This document shows positions 54,221-63,900 of a stretch of 64,000 nt of DNA, in pieces (the first letter of the stretch is position 1; every line of letters starts with the position of its first letter). The stretch is from positions 1,860,001 to 1,924,000 of the forward strand of contig NZ_JIAD01000001.1 of the NCBI RefSeq assembly GCF_000688015.1, in the 5' to 3' direction. The position numbers and the translations under genes are program-made. The stretch is from Eubacterium sp. AB3007 (GTDB taxonomy: Bacteria > Bacillota > Clostridia > Peptostreptococcales > Anaerovoracaceae). Below the pieces are notes generated by a model. The model was not told where the DNA came from. It saw only the letters and a list, made by a program, of their open reading frames with translations, and made no database searches.

Positions 54221-56767
54221 ATGAACAAACAGCAACTAGCCTCAAAAATCTGGGAGTCGGCCAACAAGCTCCGCTCCAAGATCGAGGCGAATGAATACAA
54301 AGACTACATCCTCGGTTTCATCTTTTATAAGTTCCTTTCGGACAAAGAAGAACAGTTCCTGCGAAAGGACGGCTGGGGGACAGAGGACCTGATGGAACTG
54401 ACCGAGGCAGACACCGACACCATGGGCTATTGCCGTCGCCAGCTCGGTTATTTCATCGCCTACGATAACTTCTTCTCCACCTGGCTTGCGAAGGGGAAAG
54501 ATTTCGATGTATCCAACGTGACGGATGCTTTGTCCGCCTTCAATCGGCTCATCGACCCGCAGCACAAGAAGGTCTTCGAGAAGATCTTCGACACGCTGGA
54601 CACGGGCCTCACAAAGCTGGGGGATACGTCGGGAGCACGCACAAAGGCTATCAGCAACCTGCTGCAGCTGATCCGGGATATTCCTATGGACGGGCAGGAG
54701 GACTACGATGTCCTGGGTTTCATCTACGAGTATCTGATCAGCAACTTTGCTGCCAATGCAGGCAAGAAGGCCGGAGAGTTCTATACGCCACACGAGGTAT
54801 CCCTGCTCATGTCAGAAATCGTGGCGGATCACCTGCACGACCGGGAGAAGATCGAAATCTACGATCCCACGAGCGGTTCCGGCTCGCTTTTGATCAACAT
54901 CGGCCAGTGCGCCGCCCGGCACATGGGCAGCCGCGACAACATCAAATACTATGCCCAGGAGCTGAAGGAGAACACCTACAACCTGACCCGGATGAACCTG
55001 GTGATGCGCGGCATCCTGCCGGATAACATCGTGACTCGCAACGGCGATACTCTGGAGGAAGACTGGCCGTTCTTTGATGAGAATCATGTGTATGCTCCTT
55101 TGTATGTGGATGCGGTGGTCTCCAACCCGCCCTATTCTCAGCACTGGGAGCCAACAGAGGACAAGCGGCATGACCCGCGTTTCGCCAACTACGGGATCGC
55201 CCCTAAGAGTAAGGCGGACTATGCGTTCCTGCTCCACGATCTGTATCATCTGAAGCCGGACGGGATCATGACCATCGTGCTCCCGCACGGGGTTTTGTTC
55301 CGCGGCGGTGAGGAGGGAGACATCCGCAGAAACCTCATCGAGAAGAACAACATCGACGCCATCATCGGGCTCCCGGCAAACATCTTTTTCGGCACAGGCA
55401 TCCCCACCATCATCATGGTGTTGAAGCAGAAGCGTTCCAATACCGACGTGCTGATCGTTGACGCGTCCAAGCATTTTGAGAAGGTGGGAAAGAACAACAA
55501 GCTCCGGGCCTCAGACATCAAGCGGATCGTGGATGTGGTGACGGAGCGCAGGAGCACGGATCGGTTCTCCCGGGTTGTGTCCCGTGAAGAGATCCGAAAC
55601 AACGACTACAACCTGAACATTCCACGCTACGTGGACTCCTCCGAGGAGACGGAAACTTGGGATATATTTGCAACCATAGTCGGGAGCATTCCCAACTCAG
55701 AAATCGACCGGCTGCAAAAGTATTGGGAAGCCTTCCCACACCTTCGGGAGGAGCTGTTTCAAAACGACGGTTCGCCTTACTCCACGCTGGCGACAGAGAA
55801 TGTCGCCCAGACAATCAAGGATAGCGATGATATAGAGGCATTCCGGGATGTTTTCCACCAGACCTTCTGCGATTTTGCAGCGGATCTGAATAGCAAACTG
55901 ATCGCAAGACTGGATCCCATGGAGGTAACAGTCACAGAAGAGGAGATCAGCGATGATATATTCCGGCGGCTTGCCGCCATTCCTCTGGTGGACAAGTACG
56001 AGGCCTACCAACTCCTTGACAGCGTCTGGGCGGTCATCGCCTCTGACCTGGAGACCATCCAACGGGACGGTTTCGCCTCGACCAGGTGCGTCGATCCCAG
56101 AATGGTGTTCAAGAAGAAAGGCAACACGGAAGAGGAGATCCAGGAGGGATGGGCCGGCCGAGTGATCCCTTTCGAGCTTGCACAAAGCCTTCTTCTCGGC
56201 GCTGATCTGGATGATCTGAAGGCGAAGGAGGACAGGCTGGCCGAAATCAGTACCGCCTATGAGGAAGCACTGGAGAGTCTGTCCGAGGAGGATAAGGAAA
56301 GTGGCTTTGTGAACGAGGATGGAGCCGGTTTCGTATGGCAGGAGGTCAAGAAAGCCATCAAGGCAGCGGAGCTGGATGGGGAGGTGCTGGCGGTGCTCCG
56401 GAAAGTGTCCGCCCTGAACAGCGAGGAGAAGACGCTGAAGAAGCAGATCAAGGAAGGGAATGCGGCGCTTCACCAGAAGACAAAGGAGACTATCGAGGGG
56501 TTGTCTGACCAGCAGGTGCTGGAGTTGCTGGAGAACAAGTGGATCACACCGCTGATGGAAGCGCTGAACAGTTTGCCGATAGATATCATCGACACCCTTA
56601 CAAAGGAAGTTACCTCGCTATCCCAGAAGTACGCCACTACGCTTTCTGACCTGGATGCGGAGATCCGGCAGACCGAGCTTGCGTTCAGCGCCATGCTGGA
56701 CGACCTCACCGGCTCTGAGTTCGATCGGAAGGGTTTGGACGAGCTGCAAAAACTGCTGAGGGGGTGA
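54221..56767 (+). CDS. hsdM: Type I restriction-modification methyltransferase subunit HsdM
   Basis: 848 residues. An HsdM N-terminal helical domain (ASKIWESANKLRSKIEANEY) precedes the N6-adenine methylase core: FYTPHEVSLLM, IYDPTSGSGSLLI (SAM binding) and VSNPPYSQHW (catalytic NPPY). It is longer than classical HsdM (~520); the last ~200 residues are coiled-coil rich (LNSEEKTLKKQIKEGN). It modifies the site chosen by HsdS. hsdS starts 5 nt after the stop. Confidence 0.94.
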   Translation: MNKQQLASKIWESANKLRSKIEANEYKDYILGFIFYKFLSDKEEQFLRKDGWGTEDLMELTEADTDTMGYCRRQLGYFIAYDNFFSTWLAKGKDFDVSNVTDALSAFNRLIDPQHKKVFEKIFDTLDTGLTKLGDTSGARTKAISNLLQLIRDIPMDGQEDYDVLGFIYEYLISNFAANAGKKAGEFYTPHEVSLLMSEIVADHLHDREKIEIYDPTSGSGSLLINIGQCAARHMGSRDNIKYYAQELKENTYNLTRMNLVMRGILPDNIVTRNGDTLEEDWPFFDENHVYAPLYVDAVVSNPPYSQHWEPTEDKRHDPRFANYGIAPKSKADYAFLLHDLYHLKPDGIMTIVLPHGVLFRGGEEGDIRRNLIEKNNIDAIIGLPANIFFGTGIPTIIMVLKQKRSNTDVLIVDASKHFEKVGKNNKLRASDIKRIVDVVTERRSTDRFSRVVSREEIRNNDYNLNIPRYVDSSEETETWDIFATIVGSIPNSEIDRLQKYWEAFPHLREELFQNDGSPYSTLATENVAQTIKDSDDIEAFRDVFHQTFCDFAADLNSKLIARLDPMEVTVTEEEISDDIFRRLAAIPLVDKYEAYQLLDSVWAVIASDLETIQRDGFASTRCVDPRMVFKKKGNTEEEIQEGWAGRVIPFELAQSLLLGADLDDLKAKEDRLAEISTAYEEALESLSEEDKESGFVNEDGAGFVWQEVKKAIKAAELDGEVLAVLRKVSALNSEEKTLKKQIKEGNAALHQKTKETIEGLSDQQVLELLENKWITPLMEALNSLPIDIIDTLTKEVTSLSQKYATTLSDLDAEIRQTELAFSAMLDDLTGSEFDRKGLDELQKLLRG

Positions 56768-56772
56768 ATTGG

Positions 56773-57495
56773 ATGGCCGAAAAGAAGAAAACACCGCAGA
56801 TCCGGTTCGCCGGGTTTGATGATGCTTGGGAACAGCGTAAGTTGTCCAGTATCACCGAAGAAGTCACGCGCACTGACCCAGAATCGACTGCTCCAGTCAT
56901 GATGATTACAGCGAATAACGGCTTTATTGAGCAGTCTGACCGTTATGCATTCAATAATGCTGGTGAGAGTCTGAAGAAGTATATCGTTCTTGAAAAGGGC
57001 GAGATGGCATACAATCATGGAGCATCAAAGCTCCGTCCATACGGTTCCTGCTTCGCACTTACAACAGCCGAAAATGCCCGAATTCCCTTTGTTTATCACT
57101 GCTTCAGCGTTGGAGAGAATGATCCTGAATTTGTCTCCATGGAACTTAACGGAAGTCGCGTCGAGAATCAGCTCAGGAGAATTGTTTCTTCCGGTGCGCG
57201 TATGGACGGCTTGCTTAACATCTCATATGAAGAATATAGCAGTGTGGAATTAATGATACCCAGTATTCCGGAACAGCATGCTCTGGCAGATTACTTTAGG
57301 AGACTCGATAACCTTATCACCCTTCATCAGCGTAAGCAAAAAAACTTAATTGAGGCTTGCCATGGACTTCATGACAAGGTCAATATCCTGATTCTCCAGT
57401 TCCTGAATGATGTGAAGATACGTTTTCTGTGTAGTTGTCATACTTGCGTGCCCCAAGCGACGTGCCACACTGGCAATGGATACTCCGGCAAATAA
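56773..57495 (+). CDS. hsdS: HsdS specificity subunit, expressed copy with aberrant C-terminus
   Basis: 240 residues. AWEQRKLSSITEEVTRTDPE opens one target recognition domain, and RLDNLITLHQRKQ is the conserved central helix. After the inverted repeat at 57336 the frame reads about 53 residues antisense to the recombinase gene (IEACHGLHDKVNILILQFLN) instead of the normal SLLQKMF end. It thus has one recognition domain and a foreign tail, and may be an off or reduced state. Inversion would restore a proper end from the opposite cassette. Confidence 0.85.
   Translation: MAEKKKTPQIRFAGFDDAWEQRKLSSITEEVTRTDPESTAPVMMITANNGFIEQSDRYAFNNAGESLKKYIVLEKGEMAYNHGASKLRPYGSCFALTTAENARIPFVYHCFSVGENDPEFVSMELNGSRVENQLRRIVSSGARMDGLLNISYEEYSSVELMIPSIPEQHALADYFRRLDNLITLHQRKQKNLIEACHGLHDKVNILILQFLNDVKIRFLCSCHTCVPQATCHTGNGYSGK
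56821..56843 (+). repeat. hsdS inversion repeat 1, left copy
   Basis: A 23-bp sequence around CTTGGGAACAGCGTAAG encoding DAWEQRK. Its exact reverse complement is at 58866-58888. Confidence 0.9.
57316..57336 (+). repeat. hsdS inversion repeat 2, left copy
   Basis: A 21-bp sequence beginning ATCACCCTTCATCAG and encoding ITLHQRK. Its exact reverse complement is at 58403-58423. Confidence 0.9.
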
Positions 57496-58305
57496 CAAAA
57501 GCGATGCATGCGTATGCCTCAGACCGTGAACCGAAATAACTGGAATTCCAAGTCTTGTACAGTGCCGAGCAAGAATGCTGTTCACCGTAGAGTTGTATAT
57601 AGCTTTGTCTTCGCAAACGAAAATTGGTTTATCTGCAGGCAACCCCCGCACAAGCTCAGAAAACTGAATAACTGTCTGCCAGTCAATCTGGATCTTTCTG
57701 ACCGAAGACTTGTTTTTCGTCGGCAGAAACCCTCCAGAACCCTTGTAATCCCAAGTCTTGTTGATCGTGATTGTCTGATGGGCGAAGTCGAAGTCCGCTG
57801 GCGTCATAGCCAGCGCTTCAGAAAACCTCATCCCAGTCTTGGCAACAAGCATAAGGAAATAGTCCCAATTGATGCAATCCTTCAATTCCAGACCGGATAG
57901 CAATGTATGCAATTCGAACTGATTCAGATACTTGATCTTCTTCACTGCAGGCGACTTTCCTTTGATGATCGTCTTTCTGGTCGGATCCCTCTCGACAAAT
58001 CCCTCGTCGACTGCATCCAGAATCGCCCCTTTGATCAAGTGGTGGAAGTCCATTGTGGTCTGCCTCTCATGCGTTTCCGCGTAGGCGTTGATAATCTCCT
58101 GATATCGAATTCTATCCAGGTCACAAAGCCTCAGATCCGGCGCAAGCCGGCAAATCCAAGACTGTGCCATCTTGTATTTGTTAAGCGTGATCGGTCTTAC
58201 TGCTCCCTCCTTGTATACGGTGATCCATTCGGCATAATATTCGCTGAGTAGATTCTCCGAAGATTGTTTCTTTGACATTTCTCTATTCCTCCTTGAACGA
58301 AACAT
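57346..58305 (-). CDS. Tyrosine recombinase, probable hsdS invertase
   Basis: 319 residues. A SAM-like N-terminal core-binding domain (LSEYYAEWITVYKEGAVRPI) is followed by the catalytic domain with TGMRFSEAL (Arg I), HGLRHTHASLLL (His-x-x-Arg), GHASMTTTQKTYLHI (His/Trp position and Tyr nucleophile). It lies between two oppositely facing hsdS halves, the arrangement of phase-variable type I systems. Its last 150 bp overlap hsdS in antisense. No phage genes accompany it, which favours an invertase over a prophage integrase. Confidence 0.9.
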   Translation of the reverse strand: MFRSRRNREMSKKQSSENLLSEYYAEWITVYKEGAVRPITLNKYKMAQSWICRLAPDLRLCDLDRIRYQEIINAYAETHERQTTMDFHHLIKGAILDAVDEGFVERDPTRKTIIKGKSPAVKKIKYLNQFELHTLLSGLELKDCINWDYFLMLVAKTGMRFSEALAMTPADFDFAHQTITINKTWDYKGSGGFLPTKNKSSVRKIQIDWQTVIQFSELVRGLPADKPIFVCEDKAIYNSTVNSILARHCTRLGIPVISVHGLRHTHASLLLFAGVSIASVARRLGHASMTTTQKTYLHIIQELENQDIDLVMKSMASLN

Positions 58306-58348
58306 GCCTGCGCTGATGAAAGGCTGCCGACAAGCGGCAGCCTAATTA

Positions 58349-58918
58349 TTACACAAACATCTTTTGAAGCAAGGATTTCTTTATTATTTGGAGTGATTCC
58401 AACTTACGCTGATGAAGGGTGATTAGGTGGTCGAGATCATCAAAGGTCTCTGCTATCTGCCTTTGCTCATCCAACGAAGATGGAATAATGAAATCTGTAT
58501 TTGATACAAGATTCCAGTCCGCACGAGGCATTTTGGATCCCGAGGATAGATTTGCGACATCATCAAATGGCTGCGTCTGGATCAAGCGATAAAGGAATTC
58601 TCTATCCACTCCAACAGGCCGCAAAACCCACCAGTCACCAACTGCAACGCCTGAAAAATCAGGGTTTAGCCAATTGTGCAAGTATGGCCGAAGTTTCCCA
58701 TAAAGCACTTGCGTTCCGTCAAAGACAATGCCAGTCTTCTGTGCTTCTTTCAGACGGACATCCTTATTCAGCCGACCTTCCCCGGCGACTACATCTTCAT
58801 ACTCAACGCTTGGATATTCAGCAGATGATAACTGGAAAGCTGACTCTCTCTGTGTAAAGTCAGAGAACTTACGCTGTTCCCAAGCATCAGTATAATACTG
58901 TCCCTCCCTCCGCTTCAT
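58349..58918 (-). CDS. Inverted, probably silent hsdS cassette
   Basis: 189 residues. DAWEQRKFSDFTQRESAFQL opens a recognition domain different from the one in the forward gene. It ends with HLITLHQRKLESLQIIKKSL and LQKMFV, the normal HsdS C-terminus. The ATG (58918) has no ribosome site or promoter, so it is likely a donor cassette. Both conserved blocks coincide with the inversion repeats. Confidence 0.85.
   Translation of the reverse strand: MKRREGQYYTDAWEQRKFSDFTQRESAFQLSSAEYPSVEYEDVVAGEGRLNKDVRLKEAQKTGIVFDGTQVLYGKLRPYLHNWLNPDFSGVAVGDWWVLRPVGVDREFLYRLIQTQPFDDVANLSSGSKMPRADWNLVSNTDFIIPSSLDEQRQIAETFDDLDHLITLHQRKLESLQIIKKSLLQKMFV
58403..58423 (-). repeat. hsdS inversion repeat 2, right copy
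   Basis: Exact reverse complement of 57316-57336. Confidence 0.9.
58866..58888 (-). repeat. hsdS inversion repeat 1, right copy
   Basis: Exact reverse complement of 56821-56843. Confidence 0.9.
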
Positions 58919-58981
58919 TACAGGGTATTGTTTGTATATTGTTAAGAGCTGCGCATTTCATTCAACACGCAGCCCTTCTTT

Positions 58982-59272
58982 CTAGTAAATGACCGAGATA
59001 GAGATGTCGGGAGATACTTCAGTGAATGATTTTCCGTCAAAGCATTTGGTCTCAAGTAGCGCGGAAATATCTCTGTCCTGAATACCTTCAGAAATACTGG
59101 TGGGTGTTTCGGCAATGCAGGTAGGCGTATCATTGGTTGACCATATTACAAGGTAACAAGCATCTCCGCGGATTTCTGGTTGAAGAGTATAGGGTTTGTC
59201 GTTAAGGTAGAATTCAATCTCGTGATTGTTTTTTATGGCATCACGAAGATCGTCCAGTGTTATTCCGGTCAT
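58982..59272 (-). CDS. Small hypothetical protein within the hsd locus
   Basis: 96 residues (LDDLRDAIKNNHEIEFYLND, then ACYLVIWSTNDTPTCIAETP). AAGGAG 7 nt before the ATG at 59272 sets the start. A compact alpha/beta protein without recognisable motif. It is transcribed towards the silent hsdS cassette. Confidence 0.6.
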   Translation of the reverse strand: MTGITLDDLRDAIKNNHEIEFYLNDKPYTLQPEIRGDACYLVIWSTNDTPTCIAETPTSISEGIQDRDISALLETKCFDGKSFTEVSPDISISVIY

Positions 59273-59593
59273 GACTTTACTCCTTGAAGTATGCGGCGGA
59301 TTATTTCCGCATCGGTCTCGTTGATTGAAGAAAATTGATGTGCAAAAGAAATAGCTAATTCCATGCCGATGGCATTTTCTTCTTGCCATTTTCTACAGCG
59401 GATAGAAACGATATGCTAGCACAATAATAAGCGGCAGTCAACCTTTAGGTTGATTAATTTCTTATTTTGTAAAATTTTACGTATGAATAGTGATTGCTTT
59501 AGAAATTATTGTACGTGGAAGTGTCATCGAAGTAGTGACAAAAATGTCACTTCATGATATTATAATGTCAGTTTGAGAAATGAGGGGAATAAT
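59273..59593. other. 320-bp AT-rich control region between two divergent genes
   Basis: No gene. A hairpin AGTCAACCT-TT-AGGTTGATT (about 59439-59458), a GTAAAATTTTAC palindrome (about 59468) and the operator/promoter at 59534-59566. Confidence 0.5.
59534..59566 (+). promoter_or_regulatory. Palindromic operator next to the promoter of the AlbA_2 gene
   Basis: AGTGACA-AAAA-TGTCACT (59534-59551) lies 9 nt upstream of TATAAT (59561-59566), covering the -35 position. A related palindrome lies inside the gene it controls (60706-60728), so autoregulation is likely. Confidence 0.6.
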
Positions 59594-60928
59594 ATGAATC
59601 TGGGGAAAGAAACAGAAACTCTTGAGTTCAAGAAAACGACAGGCGAAATGAAGGCAGCAATGATATCAATATCCTCTATCCTGAACAAACATGGGATTGG
59701 TACCTTATATTTCGGTGTTAAACCAAATGGGGATGTTGTTGGTCAGGATGTATCTGAATCTTCATTGCGGGACGTTTCCAGGACGATTTATGAGAGTATC
59801 AGACCTCAAATATACCCGGCTATCGAAGAAGTTGTAATGAACCAAAGATCTTTGATCAAGGTAGAGTTCAGCGGCGATAATGCCCCATACTCTGCTGCCG
59901 GGAAATACTATCTAAGAACGGCGGATGAAGACAGAGAAGTGACACCAGAGGAACTAAGGGAATTCTTTGCCGCTAATAAGTATCGAGAGAAATGGGAGAA
60001 GGGACAGTCCGAGGCTCTTTCAACACAGATCGACAGGACTGCCATTAGAACATTTTGGCACAAAGCGGTTTCGGCAGGTAGAATGCCCGCTGGAAGATTT
60101 AATTGTCCTATCATACTGAAAAGATTTGGCCTGCTCGCTGGTGATTATCTTACAAACGCAGGGGAGGCTCTATTTGGAAATACCGGACCAGTTTCACTGA
60201 AGGTCGGGATCTTCGCCACGGACGAAAAACTGACGATTCTGGACATGAGGCTGTATGAGGACAATATCTACAATCTTCTCGACACAGCCGAAGATTACAT
60301 TTTGAGGAACATACGATGGAAGGTCGAAATAACGGGAACAGGCAGAGAGGAAATACCCGAGATTCCCGTAGCTGTTATCAGAGAAGTATTGGCAAACAGT
60401 TTTGCTCATGCGCTTTATAACGGAAGGACCAATCACGAGATCTGTATCCACCCTGGAATGATCACTGTCTACAGCCCTGGCGAGTATGCAAGCAAGTATC
60501 AACCAGAAGAGTATATTAAAGGCAATGTTGAATCAGAAATCAGGAATGCCACCATTTCAAAAATCCTGTACTTGAACAAATCAATCGAGCAGTTTGGCAG
60601 TGGGTTTAAGCGAATCAACAGTCTGTGCAAAGATGCTGGAATCAAGTATTCCTATGAGAACAAAGAAAACGGTTTCAAGTTTATTATCTTCCGACCACAG
60701 ATAAGAAGTGACATTTCGAGTGTCACTTTGGATGTCACTTTGAATGGAACAGAGAAAGCTGTCTATGCTATTCTTAAACAGAAACCTGATTCCTCAAGGG
60801 GCGAAATAGCAGAAAGGATTTCCAAGACAGTCAGGACCGTGCAGAGAGCATTGGATTCTCTCAGAGACAAGGGATATATAAGAAGAGTAGGCGCAAAACA
60901 AAATGCGACATGGGAGATACTGAAATAG
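59594..60928 (+). CDS. AlbA_2 (Schlafen-type) ATP-binding transcriptional regulator
   Basis: 444 residues. An N-terminal AlbA_2 domain (ETLEFKKTTGEMKAAMISIS, then GTLYFGVKPNGDVVGQDV) and a HATPase_c_4-like region (REVLANSFAHALYNGR, then IEQFGSGFKRI) precede a C-terminal winged helix (GEIAERISKTVRTVQRALDS). GAGGGG sets the ATG at 59594. Proteins of this group are often encoded with type I systems. It sits between the invertible hsdS block and hsdR and may control hsdR expression (inference). Confidence 0.85.
   Translation: MNLGKETETLEFKKTTGEMKAAMISISSILNKHGIGTLYFGVKPNGDVVGQDVSESSLRDVSRTIYESIRPQIYPAIEEVVMNQRSLIKVEFSGDNAPYSAAGKYYLRTADEDREVTPEELREFFAANKYREKWEKGQSEALSTQIDRTAIRTFWHKAVSAGRMPAGRFNCPIILKRFGLLAGDYLTNAGEALFGNTGPVSLKVGIFATDEKLTILDMRLYEDNIYNLLDTAEDYILRNIRWKVEITGTGREEIPEIPVAVIREVLANSFAHALYNGRTNHEICIHPGMITVYSPGEYASKYQPEEYIKGNVESEIRNATISKILYLNKSIEQFGSGFKRINSLCKDAGIKYSYENKENGFKFIIFRPQIRSDISSVTLDVTLNGTEKAVYAILKQKPDSSRGEIAERISKTVRTVQRALDSLRDKGYIRRVGAKQNATWEILK
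60706..60728. repeat. Intragenic palindrome matching the promoter operator
   Basis: AAGTGACA-TTTCGAG-TGTCACTT inside the AlbA_2 gene, followed by a further half-site TGTCACTT at 60734. Confidence 0.6.
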
Positions 60929-60963
60929 GCAGGGATCATTACCGGAACGGAGAGGACGATACT

Positions 60964-63900
60964 ATGGTGTTTAAGACAGAAGCGGAATTCGAAAGCGCGT
61001 TGATCCGGCGGCTTGCCGATGCGGGATGGGTGAACCATGCCACGGGCGAGGCGGAGGTTCTTCAGTATAAGACGGAGAAAGATCTGATCCAGAACTGGGC
61101 AGAGATACTGTATGAGAACAACAACAGCATCGACCGTCTGAACGATGCCCCATTGACTGACGGCGAGATGCAGCAGATCCTGGAGCAGATTCGGAACCTG
61201 CGCACGCCGGTACGGCTGAACGGATTCATCAACGGCAAGACCGTGTCCATCAAGCGGGATAACCCGGCGGATCAGCTGCATTTCGGTCACGAGATCAGCC
61301 TGAAGATCTATGACCGTCAGGAGATCGCTGGGGGGCAAAGCCGTTATCAGATCGCTGAGCAGCCGGTGTTCCCTGCCAAAAGAAAACTGCTGAATGACCG
61401 GCGGGGGGATTTCACTCTGCTAATCAACGGAATGCCGGTGATCCACGTAGAGCTAAAGAAGAGCGGCATTCCTGTCAGCCAGGCCTGTTATCAGATCGAG
61501 AAATACGCCCATGAGGGCGTGTTTACCGGGCTGTTCTCCCTGGTACAGATCTTTGTGGCCATGACCCCGGAAGAGACCATCTACTTTGCCAACCCCGGGC
61601 CGGATGGCAAGTTCAACTCGGACTACTATTTCCACTGGGCAGACTTCAACAACGAGCCGATCAACGACTGGGAACGGGTCGCAGAGGGACTTTTGTCTAT
61701 CCCCATGGCGCACCAGATGATCGGCTTCTACACGGTGGCAGACGACACCGATGAGACGCTGAAGGTCATGCGTAGCTATCAGTATTACGCGGCCTCGGCC
61801 ATCTCCCAGGCAGTGGCGAAACGCAAATGGTCAGAGCAGAGACAGCGCGGCGGCTATATCTGGCATACCACGGGTTCCGGCAAGACCATGACCAGTTTCA
61901 AGTCAGCACAGCTCATCGCTGGGTCTGGTGACGCAGACAAAGTCGTGTTCCTGATGGATCGCATCGAGCTGGGCACGCAGTCTCTCCAGGAGTACCGTGG
62001 ATTCGCTGACGACGCTGAATCGGTGCAGGCGACGGAGAACACCGACGTGCTGGTCACAAAGCTGAAGAGTAACGATCCTGCCAACACCTTGATCGTATCC
62101 TCCATTCAGAAGATGAGCCGTGTCATGGAGGAAGGCGGCTACAAGGCGAAAGATATTGAGTTAATCAACCGGAAACGGATCGTGTTCATCATCGACGAAT
62201 GCCATCGAGACACCTTCGGGGAGATGCTGATGAACATCAAGAACACCTTCCCGGGTGCCATGTTCTTCGGATTTACCGGCACGCCAATCCACGATGAAAA
62301 CAAGAAGAAATTGAGTACCACGACAGACGTCTTCGGAAATGAACTCCACCGGTATTCCATCGCCGACGGCATCCGGGATAAGAACGTCCTTGGATTCGAT
62401 CCTACCATGGTGATGACCTATAGAGATGTGGAACTGCGGGAGGCGGTGGCGCTAGAGAAGGCTAGGGCGAACAGTCTTACCGAAGTGCTGGAGGATCCTG
62501 CCAAGAAGGAGATCTATTATAAATATATGGATCACACTCCCATGGCGGGACATAAGGGTGAGGACGGGAGGTATGTCCGTGGGATCGAAGACTTTGTCCA
62601 AGCGGCGCAGTATGACCGTGAGGAACACCGGGAAGCTGTGGTAAAAGATATTCGTCAGAATTGGCAGCGGCTGAGCCGTGGAGGGTTGTTCCACGCGATC
62701 TTTGCCACCAGCAGCATCCCCGAGGCGATCGAATACTACCGACTTATCAGAAAGAGGATCCCGCAGCTGAAGGTGACGGCTTTGTTCGATCCGAATATCG
62801 ACAATAATCCCGGGGGTCTATTCAAAGAGGACGGTCTGGTGGATATCCTGAAGGATTATAACGAGGCTTACTGCGTGCACTATACGCTGCCCACCTATGC
62901 GGCCTACAAAAAAGACGTTTCTCTGCGTCTGGCCCACAAAGCCCCCTATGCTGGGCTTGCCAATGATCCGGACAAACAGATCGACCTGCTGATCGTGGTG
63001 GATCAGATGCTCACAGGATTTGATTCCAGGTGGGTGAATACTTTGTATCTGGACAAACTCCTGCGTTACGAGGCACTGATCCAGGCGTTCTCCCGCACCA
63101 ACCGGCTGTTCGATCCGGCGGAGAAACCTTTCGGGATCATACGATATTACCGGAAACCTCACACCATGCACAGGAATATCGAGGATGCGTTCAGCCTGTA
63201 TTCCGGAGAGCGGCCCTACGGGATCTTTGTCAGCAAGCTAGGAGAGAACCTGAAGAAGATGAACGCCGTCTATGAGGACATTGCCTTCCTGTTCGAGTCG
63301 GAGGGGGTAGGAGATTTCGGGAAACTCCCGGACGATGTGGATGCCAGAGGACGGTTTGCCAGTCTGTTCAAGGCGTTCAACACATACCTGGAGTCCGCCG
63401 TGATACAGGGGTTCTCATGGAAGGACAGCACCTATTCCGTCGAAGGAGATGACGGGAAGACGGAGAAGATCAAGGTCGTTCCGGACGAGAAGACCTTCCT
63501 GACCCTCGCTCAGAGATACAAGGAGCTTTTCCCCGGGGGCGGTGATCCCGCTGGAGGCGGCGGGGATATCCCTTACGACATCGATCCGCATCTCACCGAG
63601 ATCAATACCGGTGCAATCGACCACAGCTATATGGAGTCCCGGTTTCGGAAATACCTGAAGGAACTTCAGGACGGTGTGGAAGAGACCAGAGCCCTGACCG
63701 AACTGCACAAGTCTTTCGCTGTACTGACTCAGGAACAGCAGAAATTTGCGAAGATCTTCCTGACGGATGTGCAGCAGGGGAACATCATGGTTGCCGAGGA
63801 TAAGACGTTCATGGACTACTGCAACCAGTACCAGGCAGAGGCTCATAACGACCGGATCCATCGGTTTGCAGAAGCCGTCGGCGTGGACGAAGATAGCTTG

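Noticed and set aside
57346..58305. Prophage integrase
   Set aside because: No phage structural or excision genes nearby, and exact inverted repeats in flanking hsdS halves fit an invertase better.
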